Assembly (NCBI RefSeq): GCF_003641145.1 | Contig: NZ_CP032744.1 | Location: 1,674,001-1,738,000, forward strand | Source of the DNA: Lactiplantibacillus paraplantarum | GTDB taxonomy: Bacteria; Bacillota; Bacilli; Lactobacillales; Lactobacillaceae | DNA length: 64,000 nt | Reading direction: 5' to 3' | The notes under the pieces: model-generated | Databases searched by the model: none | The model's input: the letters and a program-made list of their open reading frames with translations, nothing else | Told to the model about the DNA's origin: nothing | Part shown: in pieces, positions 26,986 to 37,182 of the stretch | How positions within the stretch are numbered: position 1 is the first letter of the stretch | How the letters are laid out: each line of letters starts with the position of its first letter | Made by a program: the position numbers and the translations under genes

Positions 26986-28782
26986 TTATTCGGTTGGTTC
27001 ATCATCCGTTACCGGATTAGTAATATTCAAATCTAAATCAGCCAGTTGCTGGTCAGAAACTCGCGATGGTGCATTCGTCATTGGCTCAGATGCCTTAGAA
27101 TTCTTAGGGAAGGCAATCACTTCACGAATGTTGTCGTTACCTGATAATAACATTGCGAACCGGTCTAACCCGATGGCTAAGCCACCATGAGGCGGAAAGC
27201 CCATATCAAGCGCATCTAACAAGAACCCAAATTGTTCTTGGGCTCGTTCCTTAGTGAAGTCCAATGCTTTGAACATCTTTTCTTGTAATTCGCGGGTATG
27301 GATCCGGATCGACCCACCCCCGAGTTCATAACCATTCAAAATGATATCATACGACTGGGCATGGGCTTTGTGGGGATCTTCGCCATCATTCAAATAGTGC
27401 ACATCTTCTTCGTTGGGCATCGTAAATGGATGGTGGGCTGGGACCCAACGTTCAATACCTTCGTCATATTCGAACAATGGCCAGTCAACGACCCATAGGT
27501 AAGCGTATTGATCTTGATCAATCAAGTCAAGTTCCTTAGCAATCGTCGTCCGTAAGTAACCCAGCGTGTCAGAAACTACTTTGAAACTGTCGGCGGCAAA
27601 CAATAATAAGTCGCCTGGTTTAGCAGCAGCAGCACTCGTAATGGCTTCAAAGTCACCATCGTTCTTGAAGAATTTTGCAACGGGACCACTAAAGCCGTCG
27701 TCAGTGACTTTCATCCAGGCTAAGCCCTTAGCACCAAACCGTTTAACGTATTCCGTGTACGCATCGATTTGCTTTCTAGAGTATTGATCAGCACCACCGG
27801 GAACCGCAATCGCCTTGACCATGCCACCATTAGCAAGTGCATTATCAAAGACTTTAAAACCAGCGTTAGAAACGGCCGCGCCCATGTCTTTGAGCTCCAT
27901 ACCAAAGCGCACATCCGGCTTTTCAGAACCAAAACGGTCCATAGCTTCTTGCCAAGTCATTCGGGTGAACGGCGTCTTGATGTCGACACCCTTGACGTCC
28001 TTCATGACTTGCTTAATCAAGCCTTCGGTATAAGACTGAATTTCTTCAGCCGTTAAGAAAGACGTTTCCATATCGATCTGAGTAAATTCAGGCTGCCGAT
28101 CCCCTCGCAAATCTTCATCACGGAAACAGCGCGCAATTTGATAGTAGCGATCAAAACCGGCGCCCATCAATAATTGCTTAAAGAGTTGGGGTGATTGTGG
28201 TAATGCGTAAAAATGCCCTTGATAGACCCGTGAAGGCACTAGGTAATCCCGGGCCCCTTCTGGCGTCGACTTCGTTAAGAACGGCGTTTCAATATCATAG
28301 AACCCGTTGGCATCAAAATAGCTATGAACTGCTTGAGTGATGCCATTACGAATTTTCAATCCGCGTTGCATTTCTGGCCGCCGCAAGTCCAAGTAACGGT
28401 ACTTCAAGCGCAATTCATCTGATACGTTAATGTCATCTTGAATATAAAATGGCGGGGTTTTCGCCTTATTTAAGATTTTGGCATCGTGAATTTCAACTTC
28501 AACTTTACCAGTCTTCATGCGGTCGTTAATGGCGTCAGCATTCCGATTAACAACGGTCCCTTGCACTTCAATGACGTATTCGCCTCGTAACTGATCCGCT
28601 ACCGCCAAAGCATCCGCTGAAAATTCCTGACTAAAGACTAATTGCACAATTCCTTCACGGTCCCGTAAATCAATAAAAATCAAACTCCCCAGGTCGCGGC
28701 GTTTTTGTACCCAACCTTGTAAAGTGACCGTTTGGCCTAAATAATCCTCATTGATGAGACCCGCATATGTGGTCCGTTTCAT
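26986..28782 (-). CDS. aspS: Aspartyl-tRNA synthetase
   Basis: A class II synthetase of bacterial type, 598 residues from the ATG at 28782 (GGAGG 8 nt upstream). It has an N-terminal OB anticodon-binding domain ([14 protein letters not shown]). The catalytic core includes [18 protein letters not shown] (motif 2) and [13 protein letters not shown] (motif 3). A bacterial insertion domain occupies about 290-420. It is the second gene of the hisS-aspS operon under the T-box. Confidence 0.97.
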   Translation of the reverse strand: MKRTTYAGLINEDYLGQTVTLQGWVQKRRDLGSLIFIDLRDREGIVQLVFSQEFSADALAVADQLRGEYVIEVQGTVVNRNADAINDRMKTGKVEVEIHDAKILNKAKTPPFYIQDDINVSDELRLKYRYLDLRRPEMQRGLKIRNGITQAVHSYFDANGFYDIETPFLTKSTPEGARDYLVPSRVYQGHFYALPQSPQLFKQLLMGAGFDRYYQIARCFRDEDLRGDRQPEFTQIDMETSFLTAEEIQSYTEGLIKQVMKDVKGVDIKTPFTRMTWQEAMDRFGSEKPDVRFGMELKDMGAAVSNAGFKVFDNALANGGMVKAIAVPGGADQYSRKQIDAYTEYVKRFGAKGLAWMKVTDDGFSGPVAKFFKNDGDFEAITSAAAAKPGDLLLFAADSFKVVSDTLGYLRTTIAKELDLIDQDQYAYLWVVDWPLFEYDEGIERWVPAHHPFTMPNEEDVHYLNDGEDPHKAHAQSYDIILNGYELGGGSIRIHTRELQEKMFKALDFTKERAQEQFGFLLDALDMGFPPHGGLAIGLDRFAMLLSGNDNIREVIAFPKNSKASEPMTNAPSRVSDQQLADLDLNITNPVTDDEPTE

Positions 28783-28823
28783 AAACGCTTCCTCCTTATA
28801 AATCGGCAAACTTGCCGTTCACA

Positions 28824-30104
28824 CTACTTATCTAAAACTTGATGAGCATCTTGATAGATATCCGCCATCGCAACCTTGGTTTCTTCACCCGTCGCCATCG
28901 CTTTCAAGTTAACGACCTGATCAGCCAGTTCGGTTTCGCCCACCGTCATCGTGTAACGGGCATTCAAGCGATCAGCACTCTTGAACTGAGCTTTAGGCTT
29001 GCGATCCAAGTAATCCCGTTCGGCCTTATAACCGGCTGCCCGTAATGCCTGTACCAGCTTCAAAGTCGTAGCACTAGCAGTGTCGCCAATTCCCACAACA
29101 TAGACGTCCAACTGATCATCAGTTGGTACCGCAATGTTTTCGGCATCCATCAACACTAATAGTCGTTCAACGCCCAAGCCAAAGCCGACACCCGAAACTT
29201 CAGGACCACCTAATTCCTTAACCAATCCGTTGTAACGACCCCCAGCACAGATCGTCGTATAGCCCTTGCCTAACGCTTTTGAGTGGGTCATAATTTCAAA
29301 AATCGTATGATTATAATAATCTAATCCCCGGACCATCGTGGCATCAATCTCATACGGAATTGCTAACGCATCTAAATACGTCTTAGTTTGATCAAAATGC
29401 GCTTGAGCTTCCGGAGACAAGTAATCTAAAATTGATGGCGCATCGGCCACAAATTGTTGATCTTCCGGTGCCTTACTATCTAAAACCCGCAATGGATTCT
29501 TGTGTAACCGTTCCTTGGAGTCATCACTCAGTTCATCAAAGTGTGGTTCCAAATAATCGATCAGGGCTTGGCGGTAATCATCACGCGTTTGTTGATCACC
29601 CAACGTGTTGATGACCAGCTTCAAATCAGTCAGGCCAAAGGTTTTAAGCAGGTTATAGCCCATCGCGATTACTTCGACGTCTAGGGCGGCACTTTCACTA
29701 CCAAAAGCTTCCACGCCTAATTGGTGGAACTCACGTAACCGACCTGATTGGGGCCGTTCATAACGGAACATTGGTCCCATGTAATAAACCTTGTATGGTT
29801 TGAGAACTTGCGGTCCGTATAATTTATTCTCAACGAACGCCCGCACAACCCCGGCAGTGCCTTCTGGGCGGAGCGTAATGTGTCGGTCACCCTTGTCATG
29901 AAAATCATACATCTCTTTCGTCACAATATCAGATGTATCCCCCGCGGAACGTGAGAAGACTTCGAAGTTTTCAAACATTGGCGTCCGAATTTCTTTGAAT
30001 TGATAAGTCTTGAAGACGGCACGGGCCGTTGCTTCAACGTATTGCCACTTTTCACTATCGCCAGGCAAAATGTCGGCGGTGCCTTTAGGCCGTTGATATC
30101 TCAT
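28824..30104 (-). CDS. hisS: Histidyl-tRNA synthetase
   Basis: A class II synthetase, 426 residues from the ATG at 30104 (AAGGAGG upstream). An in-frame start ten codons earlier lacks a ribosome site. Motifs present are [32 protein letters not shown], the HisA motif [13 protein letters not shown] and [14 protein letters not shown]-terminal anticodon-binding domain starts near 335. It is the first gene after the T-box leader. Confidence 0.97.
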   Translation of the reverse strand: MRYQRPKGTADILPGDSEKWQYVEATARAVFKTYQFKEIRTPMFENFEVFSRSAGDTSDIVTKEMYDFHDKGDRHITLRPEGTAGVVRAFVENKLYGPQVLKPYKVYYMGPMFRYERPQSGRLREFHQLGVEAFGSESAALDVEVIAMGYNLLKTFGLTDLKLVINTLGDQQTRDDYRQALIDYLEPHFDELSDDSKERLHKNPLRVLDSKAPEDQQFVADAPSILDYLSPEAQAHFDQTKTYLDALAIPYEIDATMVRGLDYYNHTIFEIMTHSKALGKGYTTICAGGRYNGLVKELGGPEVSGVGFGLGVERLLVLMDAENIAVPTDDQLDVYVVGIGDTASATTLKLVQALRAAGYKAERDYLDRKPKAQFKSADRLNARYTMTVGETELADQVVNLKAMATGEETKVAMADIYQDAHQVLDK

Positions 30105-30131
30105 TAATATTTCCTCCTTGATTGCAATCGA

Positions 30132-30345
30132 CAAAAAAAGCGCCCTTGATTATTTACCAAGGGCGCTGTTAGCGCGGTACCACCTTTATGAGTACTAATT
30201 GATAACGTCTGTAATCACAGGCGGAACGCTGCCGTTCACCTCAAAAGCGTCTCCTCATTGTTCACTATCCGGAATTCTCAGCACTACCGGTCTCTGGTTA
30301 TAGTGGCGCACAATGCTCTTACTTTCTCTGCGGTCGATTGATTAA
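30132..30345 (-). promoter_or_regulatory. T-box riboswitch controlling hisS-aspS
   Basis: On the minus strand the T-box sequence AAGGTGGTACCGCG lies at about 30174-30187. It is followed by a 10-bp terminator stem (30139-30148 with 30158-30167) and seven T residues. In stem I, CATTGT pairs with ACAATG, and a GAC (Asp) triplet downstream of ACAATG is the best-placed specifier candidate. I could not exclude a His specifier without a covariance-model alignment. Confidence 0.9.
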
Positions 30346-30355
30346 TATATGGTTA

Positions 30356-30384
30356 AAGTTACACGAAAATCACTTAAAAGTCAA
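30356..30384 (-). promoter_or_regulatory. hisS-aspS promoter
   Basis: On the minus strand TTGACT (30379-30384) and TAACTT (30356-30361) are spaced 17 nt, a few nucleotides upstream of the T-box leader. Confidence 0.6.
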
Positions 30385-30492
30385 CGATTCTAGTTAAAAT
30401 TATCCCAAGTTTTCGTCGCTTGGGCATTTTTTTGGTATACTATTTGCAGCACTTTAAATTGTAATTATCTTAAATTTAGTTGGTGACAAAGT

Positions 30493-31341
30493 ATGCAAGT
30501 TTTAAAACAATTTTGGCGTCAAATCACCGTTATGCTTATTTTCATTGGCTTGGTGATTGGTTTTGTGGTGCTACTAGTGACTAATAACACAGCCACCGTT
30601 AACATCGCCAACGTCAATATCCGTAGCGGCCCTGGCATGAGCTATGCCATTGAAGACGCAACGTCTAAGGGTACCAAGGTCCATATCATGAAACGTAAGA
30701 ATAACTGGCTATACGTTCGTTATGCGGATCATAAGTTTGGCTGGATTGCCAGTTGGTTGGTCAACGAACATAACAGTCAGTTAACCAAAACCACTAAGAT
30801 CTCTGAGGCCACCATCGTCTTGGACCCTGGACACGGTGGTTCTGATTCCGGAGCGCTCTCCAGCAAGGGCAAGATGGAAAAAACGTACACGCTACGGGTA
30901 GCCAAAGCAGTGGCTAAAAAGCTCCGCGCAGCTGGTGCCCACGTCGTCTTGACCCGTGATAGTGATAAATATGTGGGGCTGAGTGCGCGACCAGCGATAG
31001 CAAATAAGCTGCATGCGGACGCCTTTATCAGTTTCCACTTTGATAGTTCACCAGAAAAGAACACGGCTTCTGGAATTACGACTTATTACTATCATAAATC
31101 AACTTCACTAGCACTCGCCAAGGCGTTGAACAATAACGTCTCGACCTTGCCAATTCCTAGTAAGGGAACTGACTTCGGTGACTTCTTAGTTATTCGTGAT
31201 AATTCGCGGCCGGCCGTCTTGATGGAACTGGGCTACATTAATGATAAGTCCGACTTCAAGACCATCAGCTCAAAAAAATATCCACAAGAAGTGGCCCATG
31301 CCGTCTACGCGGGATTAAGCACCTACTTTGCTAACCAATAG
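30493..31341 (+). CDS. SH3-domain N-acetylmuramoyl-L-alanine amidase
   Basis: A 282-residue cell-wall amidase. The N-terminal signal anchor spans about 8-30. One bacterial SH3 domain spans about 33-95 (VNIRSGPGMSYAIED...WLYVRYADHKFGWIASWLV). The zinc Amidase_3 domain spans about 106-280. Zinc ligands lie in LDPGHGGSDSG, the glutamate of MEKTYTLRVA and the histidine of FISFHFDSS. The catalytic Glu is in VLMELGYIND. It is predicted to act outside the membrane on peptidoglycan stems. Confidence 0.93.
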   Translation: MQVLKQFWRQITVMLIFIGLVIGFVVLLVTNNTATVNIANVNIRSGPGMSYAIEDATSKGTKVHIMKRKNNWLYVRYADHKFGWIASWLVNEHNSQLTKTTKISEATIVLDPGHGGSDSGALSSKGKMEKTYTLRVAKAVAKKLRAAGAHVVLTRDSDKYVGLSARPAIANKLHADAFISFHFDSSPEKNTASGITTYYYHKSTSLALAKALNNNVSTLPIPSKGTDFGDFLVIRDNSRPAVLMELGYINDKSDFKTISSKKYPQEVAHAVYAGLSTYFANQ

Positions 31342-31370
31342 CAACATCGTGAAGGACACCATGCATCTGG

Positions 31371-31412
31371 AAGTGGTCGTCACCCAATTACTTGGATGGC
31401 GACCACTTTTTG
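31371..31412 (+). terminator. Amidase terminator
   Basis: AGTGGTCG and CGACCACT arms with an inner CCAA/TTGG stem are followed by TTTTTG. Confidence 0.82.
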
Positions 31413-31561
31413 TTGCTTAATTTCAACCTAAGCGCTTGAGCATACGTCAACTGAAGGTACTCGCGCAGTCACCTCACTATTAGGCCTTCTAATTGTTAAT
31501 AGCAATTAATTGCGTTACAGTGATGACAACGATATTCAGCATTACTTTAGGAGGGGTCATG

Positions 31562-32404
31562 ATGCACTTAACAGAAGCTTGGTTCACACAACTACCATTA
31601 ACTGGCATTGAGCAAATATTGCCAGTTAGTGGTGGCGATATCAACGCTGCTTTTCGGATTGTCACACGTCACCACCAATATTTTTTAAAAGTCCAGCCGC
31701 ACAACAACGTCACCTTTTTTGACCATGAAGTTGCAGGATTGCAGCTACTCGGTGCAGTGATCAAGACACCAACTGTTATTGCCAGTGGCACGATTGCAAC
31801 TGATGGGTACTTATTGCTGGATTGGTTAACAACTGGGACCGGCAGTCAGTCTGCCCTTGGTAAAGCCGTAGCAACGGTCCACCAACAACATCAAACCCAC
31901 TTCGGCCTCGACCACGATTTCACTGCTGGCAAACTGCCTAAGCTTAATCACTGGCAATCTGATTGGGCGACTTTTTATACCCAACAGCGCTTAGATGTAT
32001 TAGTCAACTTGGCAAAGGAACACCATTTATGGTCACAGACACGTGATGAGCATTATCACCGATTGCGGCAACAACTTCTACAAGATCCTCACATGCATAC
32101 CGTGCAACCAAGTCTCCTTCACGGTGATTTATGGTCAGGTAATTACTTATTCGACACCGCCGGCACACCCTTTTTGATCGATCCCGACGTCTTTTATGGT
32201 GATCGTGAAATGGATCTCGCAATGACGACACTCTTTGGCGGCTTTGACGCTGACTTTTATCAGGGATATCAAGCAATCTACCCGTTTGCTCCCGGCATGC
32301 AAGCCCGACTACCAAGTTATCAACTTTACTATCTGCTAGCTCACCTGAACCTCTTTGGTGAGCCATACGGAGCGGCTGTCGATCGTATCCTGATGCAATA
32401 TTAG
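31562..32404 (+). CDS. Fructosamine/ketosamine-3-kinase family protein
   Basis: From the ATG at 31562 (AGGAGG 7 nt upstream) the product is 280 residues. An ATG one codon earlier is also possible. It has the aminoglycoside-phosphotransferase-like fold: an N-terminal Gly-rich/Lys segment (SGGDINAAFRIV, FLKVQ), the catalytic loop LLHGDLWSGNYLFD and the metal motif LIDPDVFYGDREMDLAM. The family phosphorylates ketosamines on glycated proteins or amines for deglycation. It is monocistronic, with a strong terminator. Confidence 0.92.
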   Translation: MHLTEAWFTQLPLTGIEQILPVSGGDINAAFRIVTRHHQYFLKVQPHNNVTFFDHEVAGLQLLGAVIKTPTVIASGTIATDGYLLLDWLTTGTGSQSALGKAVATVHQQHQTHFGLDHDFTAGKLPKLNHWQSDWATFYTQQRLDVLVNLAKEHHLWSQTRDEHYHRLRQQLLQDPHMHTVQPSLLHGDLWSGNYLFDTAGTPFLIDPDVFYGDREMDLAMTTLFGGFDADFYQGYQAIYPFAPGMQARLPSYQLYYLLAHLNLFGEPYGAAVDRILMQY

Positions 32405-32406
32405 CT

Positions 32407-32460
32407 AAAGAGCCCCGGCACCAGCAGTCTCAATTGAGCGCACTGGTGCCGGGGCTTTTT
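32407..32460 (+). terminator. Terminator of fructosamine kinase gene
   Basis: A stem of about 16 bp (AGCCCCGGCACCAG with CTGGTGCCGGGGCT) is followed by TTTTT. Confidence 0.9.
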
Positions 32461-32512
32461 AACAACCTGCTAGATACAATCACTAATTATATTAGGATTA
32501 TCAGCATCTTAA

Positions 32513-33136
32513 CTAACCGACCAACGTTAATAAGTCATTTAAATCTGTCACTTGAACCTCGGGCGAACTAGTCACCTCGATCAGCTGATCAATATCAAAT
32601 AAATAACCAGCAATATCAGCATTGTGACCCGCCTCAATATCCAAGTTACGGTCACCAACCATAACGGCTTGTTGTCGATCAACATGGTGCTTATCTAATA
32701 AATAATTTAAGGCCGCTGGATCTGGTTTGCGTGGAAACGGCTGGTCGGCAGTGACTGCGTCCGTAAAATAGTGATCAAGGCCGGCTTGGACCAAATAGGT
32801 CTGGGCACTTTCGTCACGATGCGTCATTAAATAGTTATGACCACCGACTGCGACTACTTTTGCAAGCACCGCCTTGGCTCCCGTAAAAGCGGCCGGTGCT
32901 TGTTGCAATTGTGGCTCCCAACGTTGATAGCCTGCCCGCAAAGCTTGCCAATCCCAGCCATTTTGCGCTGCTATCGTTTTTTCTGCATAACCAACCGACT
33001 GTTGTCGCATTAGCCGGTAAGTCGCTTCAGCCGTTATTGTTCCACCTAACTCAGCCACCGCTTGTTGAAAAGCTTGGACCATGGCTGGATAAGTATCTAG
33101 CAAGGTCCCGTCAAGATCCCATAAAAACTCGCGCAT
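32513..33136 (-). CDS. HAD-family hydrolase, phosphoglycolate phosphatase-like
   Basis: From the ATG at 33136 (AGGAG 8 nt upstream) the product is 207 residues. HAD motif I is LWDLDGTLLDTYP, motif II is MTHRDES, the motif III lysine is in PFPRKPDP, and motif IV is MVGDRNLDIEAG. The alpha-helical cap between motifs I and II marks subclass I. The substrate cannot be deduced. It is a separate unit downstream of the rel-dtd terminator. Confidence 0.88.
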   Translation of the reverse strand: MREFLWDLDGTLLDTYPAMVQAFQQAVAELGGTITAEATYRLMRQQSVGYAEKTIAAQNGWDWQALRAGYQRWEPQLQQAPAAFTGAKAVLAKVVAVGGHNYLMTHRDESAQTYLVQAGLDHYFTDAVTADQPFPRKPDPAALNYLLDKHHVDRQQAVMVGDRNLDIEAGHNADIAGYLFDIDQLIEVTSSPEVQVTDLNDLLTLVG

Positions 33137-33165
33137 CTCATTCACTCCTATTATTAATTGTGGTA

Positions 33166-33204
33166 TACAAAAAGCTGAAAGTACCAGATTGGCCTTTCAG
33201 CTTT
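33166..33204 (-). terminator. rel-dtd terminator
   Basis: A 10-bp stem (33172-33181 with 33194-33203) is followed on the minus strand by TTTTTG. Confidence 0.88.
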
Positions 33205-33207
33205 AGC

Positions 33208-33654
33208 TCAACGTTGATCAGTGTCATAGCAAATCGTGACCGGGCCATCATTAACTAGGGATACTTGCATATCAGCACCAAATTCACCAGTCGCAACGGT
33301 CACCCCACTAGCCGCGAGTTGCCGATTAAATGTATCGTACAACTTGCTAGCTAACTCAGGACTTCCCGCATCCGTAAAGCTTGGCCGATTGCCATGACGC
33401 GTATCTGCATATAACGTAAACTGCGATATCGACAAGATGGCACCACCAACTTGCTGAATATTCAAATTCATTTTGCCAGCTGCGTCACTAAAAACGCGGA
33501 GATTCAAAATCTTATGTGTAACGTAGTCTAATTCGGCCTGGCCGTCGCCGTCTTGAAAACCGACCAGCAAGACGAAACCATGGTCGATTGCACCTTGAAC
33601 ATTACCATCAATACTTACTTGTGCCTGCTGTGCTCGCTGAACAATGACTCGCAT
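33208..33654 (-). CDS. dtd: D-aminoacyl-tRNA deacylase
   Basis: A 148-residue DTD enzyme that hydrolyses D-aminoacyl-tRNA and mischarged glycyl-tRNA. The active-site motif [20 protein letters not shown] is clear, and the chiral-proofreading Gly-cisPro region is represented by NDGPVTI near the C-terminus. It starts 9 nt after the rel stop, the standard Firmicute rel-dtd pair. Confidence 0.97.
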   Translation of the reverse strand: MRVIVQRAQQAQVSIDGNVQGAIDHGFVLLVGFQDGDGQAELDYVTHKILNLRVFSDAAGKMNLNIQQVGGAILSISQFTLYADTRHGNRPSFTDAGSPELASKLYDTFNRQLAASGVTVATGEFGADMQVSLVNDGPVTICYDTDQR

Positions 33655-33663
33655 AAAGACCTC

Positions 33664-35931
33664 CTAAAACATTTTCCGTTCGACAACATAAAGATCTTGA
33701 ACATTTTTTAAGCTATCAATAATTCGTTGCAGATGCTCTAAGTTCCGAACACCTAACGAAACACTAATAATGACCATCTTGTTATGATCAACCTTACCAT
33801 TGACATTCGTCAAAAATTTCGTGTGGTTGTTGATGACTTTTAACACATCGTTTAACATCCCATTACGATTGTAACCTTGAATTTCCAAATCAGAATTATA
33901 ATTCGTCCGATCGCCCTCAGGATTTTCCCACTGCACATCAATCAGCCGCTCACCGTTAGCTTCAGCACTCTTAACGTTCGGGCAATCTACTCGATGAACC
34001 GAGACACCACGGCCCTTTGTAATATAGCCAACAATTTCGTCTCCCGGAATTGGTGAACAACAATGGCTCAATCGAACCAACAAGTTATCAACGCCTTGAA
34101 TAATCACGCCACCAGAAGATGAGACTTTTTGACGTTTACGTTCCTGCTTTTCTTGATCATCATTATGATGATCCTTAGCCTTCTTCTTCGTTGGCGTTTC
34201 CGTAGCATCCGCTAGAATAGCTTCTTCACGCTCACGCTGGCGATTTGCTTCTCGCTGCTTACGCACATCACTCGTCAAGCGGTTTGCAATTCCTACTGGT
34301 TGAACGTCACCAAAGCCTAACGCTGCAAATAAATCATCCTCACTGCCATAATGCATCTTCTGAGCAACTGCGGTTAATTTGTCCTTAGTCATAATCTCTT
34401 TAGGATTAAACTCTAAATCACGTAATTGCTTTTCTAACATGTCGTGACCAGTAATAATATTTTCTTCACGGTCAGCGTTGCGGAAAAATTGTTTGATTTT
34501 GTTGCGCGCTCGCCGCGTATAAACTAATTTCTGCCAATCGCGACTTGGCCCAGTGGAACTGCTGGACGTTAAAATATCCACGATATCACCGTTTTTGATT
34601 TGGTAATCCAGCGGTACGATTTTACCGTTAACTTTGGCACCGGTCGTATGGTTACCCACTTCAGTATGAATTGAGTATGCCATATCCAACGGACCAGCCC
34701 CTTTTGGCAATTCCGTCACGTCACCCTTAGGCGTAAAAGCATAGACCCGGTCACTGAACAAGTCACCTTTGACGCCTTCCATGAAGTCAGCAGCGTCCTT
34801 GCTTTCATCTTGGAGTTCAATGATCTCCTTGACTAAATTCAGCTTATTGCCTGACTGAGTCTCCTGAACCTCATCTCGCTTACCTTCCTTGTATGCCCAA
34901 TGAGCAGCGACCCCATATTCAGCGACCCGGTGCATTTCAAACGTCCGGATTTGAATTTCTAAGGGTTTGCCCTCAGGACCAACTACCGTCGTATGCAAGG
35001 ATTGATACATATTAGCCTTGGGCATCGCAATATAGTCTTTAAAGCGGCCTGGCATTGGTTTCCACTGCGTATGAATCGCACCTAAAACTGCATAACAATC
35101 CTTAATCGAATCAACGACCACGCGAATTGCCAACAAATCATAAAGTTGACTGAACTGCTTGTGTTTATCGCGCATCTTCTTATAGATCGAATAAATATGT
35201 TTGGGCCGGCCATAAATTTCTGCTTCTGGTAGCTCAAGATCATGCAGTGCCTTTTGGATATCTTGAATCGCAATTTCAATATACTTCTCACGGTCTTCAC
35301 GCCGAGAATTCATCAAATGAACGATTCGGTAATACTGTTGTGGATTCAAATAGCGCAACGAGATATCTTCCAATTCCCACTTAATCGTACTAATCCCTAA
35401 CCGGTCCGCAATTGGGGCGTAAATTTCTAGGGTTTCATTTGCAATCCGCCGTTGCTTATCCGGACGTAAGTGTTTTAATGTCCGCATATTATGCAAACGG
35501 TCTGCTAATTTGACAATCATGACCCGAATATCTTTTGACATGGCCAACAATAATTTTCGATGATTTTCGGCTAATTGTTCCTTGTTCGATTTATACCGAA
35601 TCTTACCAAGCTTAGTGACACCATCAACAATAACGGCCACATCATGGCCAAAAAGTTCTTCAACGTCACCTAAAGTTACACCCGTATCTTCCACAACATC
35701 GTGTAAGAAACCAGAAGCGACGGTTTCAGGGTCCATCTTTAATTCAGCTAAGATACCAGCAACTTGAATGGGATGCATAATGTACGGCTCACCAGATTGA
35801 CGATACTGGTCCTTATGCACGTAGGCTGCAAAATCACAGGCTCGTTTAACTAACGCCACGTGATCATTATTCATATACTTTTGAACCATGTCCAAGATAT
35901 CCTGGGCAGTCCAAGTAGGTTGTTTGGGCAT
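33664..35931 (-). CDS. rel: Bifunctional (p)ppGpp synthetase/hydrolase
   Basis: A 755-residue long RSH protein governing the stringent response. The HD hydrolase domain (about 25-190) has GFLHDVVEDT and RLHNMRTL. The synthetase domain (about 230-370) has YDLLAIRVVVD and FKDYIAMPKANMYQSLHTTV. A TGS domain (about 390-455), a zinc-finger/helical region with SHCCSPIPGDEIVGY and a C-terminal ACT domain follow. Both catalytic halves look intact. A low-complexity charged insert (about 565-610, rich in Arg, Glu and Lys) precedes the C-terminal domains. Confidence 0.97.
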   Translation of the reverse strand: MPKQPTWTAQDILDMVQKYMNNDHVALVKRACDFAAYVHKDQYRQSGEPYIMHPIQVAGILAELKMDPETVASGFLHDVVEDTGVTLGDVEELFGHDVAVIVDGVTKLGKIRYKSNKEQLAENHRKLLLAMSKDIRVMIVKLADRLHNMRTLKHLRPDKQRRIANETLEIYAPIADRLGISTIKWELEDISLRYLNPQQYYRIVHLMNSRREDREKYIEIAIQDIQKALHDLELPEAEIYGRPKHIYSIYKKMRDKHKQFSQLYDLLAIRVVVDSIKDCYAVLGAIHTQWKPMPGRFKDYIAMPKANMYQSLHTTVVGPEGKPLEIQIRTFEMHRVAEYGVAAHWAYKEGKRDEVQETQSGNKLNLVKEIIELQDESKDAADFMEGVKGDLFSDRVYAFTPKGDVTELPKGAGPLDMAYSIHTEVGNHTTGAKVNGKIVPLDYQIKNGDIVDILTSSSSTGPSRDWQKLVYTRRARNKIKQFFRNADREENIITGHDMLEKQLRDLEFNPKEIMTKDKLTAVAQKMHYGSEDDLFAALGFGDVQPVGIANRLTSDVRKQREANRQREREEAILADATETPTKKKAKDHHNDDQEKQERKRQKVSSSGGVIIQGVDNLLVRLSHCCSPIPGDEIVGYITKGRGVSVHRVDCPNVKSAEANGERLIDVQWENPEGDRTNYNSDLEIQGYNRNGMLNDVLKVINNHTKFLTNVNGKVDHNKMVIISVSLGVRNLEHLQRIIDSLKNVQDLYVVERKMF

Positions 35932-35964
35932 TTTATCACCACGACTTCCACAAAGATTCTATTT

Positions 35965-36001
35965 AATAAAAGGCACGCGAGGTTCCCACCCAACGTGCCT
36001 T
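35965..36001 (-). terminator. Terminator of small membrane protein gene
   Basis: AAGGCACG (35970-35977) pairs with CGTGCCTT (35994-36001), followed on the minus strand by TTATT. It separates the 36012 gene from rel. Confidence 0.75.
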
Positions 36002-36011
36002 GACAACCGTT

Positions 36012-36347
36012 TTAACGCAAACTCGCGCGGGGACCAGTTAACCCATATGCTAAGTAGGATATGCCTAAATCAACTAATGCTAAGTAATAGACATACGTTG
36101 GGAAAAATAGATATAGACCCACAAAACAGCCAACTGGAAATAACCAGATTAACCAGCCCGTCTGTTCAGTCCGCCGAATCCACCAGCCCACGACGGCTGC
36201 CAACACAAAGTCAACTACGAACAGTAGCCATACAATCTGATGAAACCGACTAACACTCATGAATTTCAGTAACCATGGTAACATCACCCCAACGACAAGC
36301 GCAATCAACCAATATTGGCCATTAAACTTACGAAATTTTTCCGTCAA
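36012..36347 (-). CDS. Small membrane protein, unknown
   Basis: A 111-residue protein with four hydrophobic segments (about 14-32, 38-56, 62-78 and 80-102) and short basic loops. I do not recognise a domain. It lies downstream of rsmE, codirectional but 70 nt away, and has its own terminator. Base use resembles neighbouring genes, so it is probably real. Confidence 0.7.
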   Translation of the reverse strand: MTEKFRKFNGQYWLIALVVGVMLPWLLKFMSVSRFHQIVWLLFVVDFVLAAVVGWWIRRTEQTGWLIWLFPVGCFVGLYLFFPTYVYYLALVDLGISYLAYGLTGPRASLR

Positions 36348-36417
36348 ACTAACTCCCTCGCTTACGCTTTATTGCTAACTGACTATGATTATTTATTGTA
36401 CACCACCGACCACAAAA

Positions 36418-37170
36418 TTACACTAGTTCGCACCAAAAAGAAACACTACTTAACAAGTATAGTGGCGCCGTTTCAGCTCGCATAATCCGTGGTCCTAGAC
36501 CGACTGCTGTAATCCCAGCAGTTTGTAAAGTGTTGACTTCTTGAGGTGCCAACCCGCCTTCAGGGCCAAAAATTGCCAGTAAGCGTTGCGGAGACGTCAT
36601 TGTTTTCAACGTTTGCACCAGCTGGCTACTCTCACCCTGCTTGGCCGACTCTTCCCACGCAACGACCCCCGTATCATACGTGGTGTTTACTAACACGTGC
36701 GTTAGATCCGCTTCATAAGTCACACTTGGAATCATTGTTCGATGTGACTGTTCAGCCGCTCCCTGCGCAATTTTGGCTAATCGGTCTAACTTCCGCTCAC
36801 GCTTATTGGCCGCCCATTTTGCCACCGTCCACTGACTATCAAAAAAGACAAAGGCACTCGCACCCAACTCGGTACCACGCTGTACGATCTGTTCAGGCTT
36901 ATCCCCCTTGGACAGCCCACAGGCAATTATTACCGGCAACGGTAATTCGACTTTGGGTGCGGTGACAGCAGTAATCGTCGCCGTCGCCGTTTGCCCATCG
37001 CTATTCACTAGTTCCGCTACCACCACTTGTTGGGTCTGGGTAACAAACTCGGCAAGGTCACCTGGCTGAGCCCGCATCACTTTGATCCAATGTTTGACCG
37101 TCGCTCCAGCAACCGTAAAGGTTTGTCCAACCGTCGCCGTAATCGGTGTCGCTAAAAAGTATCGTTGCAT
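36418..37170 (-). CDS. rsmE: 16S rRNA (uracil-1498-N3)-methyltransferase
   Basis: A 250-residue SPOUT methyltransferase. It has an N-terminal PUA-like domain (RYFLATPI, HWIKVMRAQPGD) and a C-terminal knot with LSKGDKPEQIVQRGTELG, AAEQSHRT and the AdoMet signature IFGPEGGLAPQEV. It starts 12 nt after the prmA stop, a usual partner. Confidence 0.96.
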   Translation of the reverse strand: MQRYFLATPITATVGQTFTVAGATVKHWIKVMRAQPGDLAEFVTQTQQVVVAELVNSDGQTATATITAVTAPKVELPLPVIIACGLSKGDKPEQIVQRGTELGASAFVFFDSQWTVAKWAANKRERKLDRLAKIAQGAAEQSHRTMIPSVTYEADLTHVLVNTTYDTGVVAWEESAKQGESSQLVQTLKTMTSPQRLLAIFGPEGGLAPQEVNTLQTAGITAVGLGPRIMRAETAPLYLLSSVSFWCELV

Positions 37171-37182
37171 TTCAGTTCCTCA

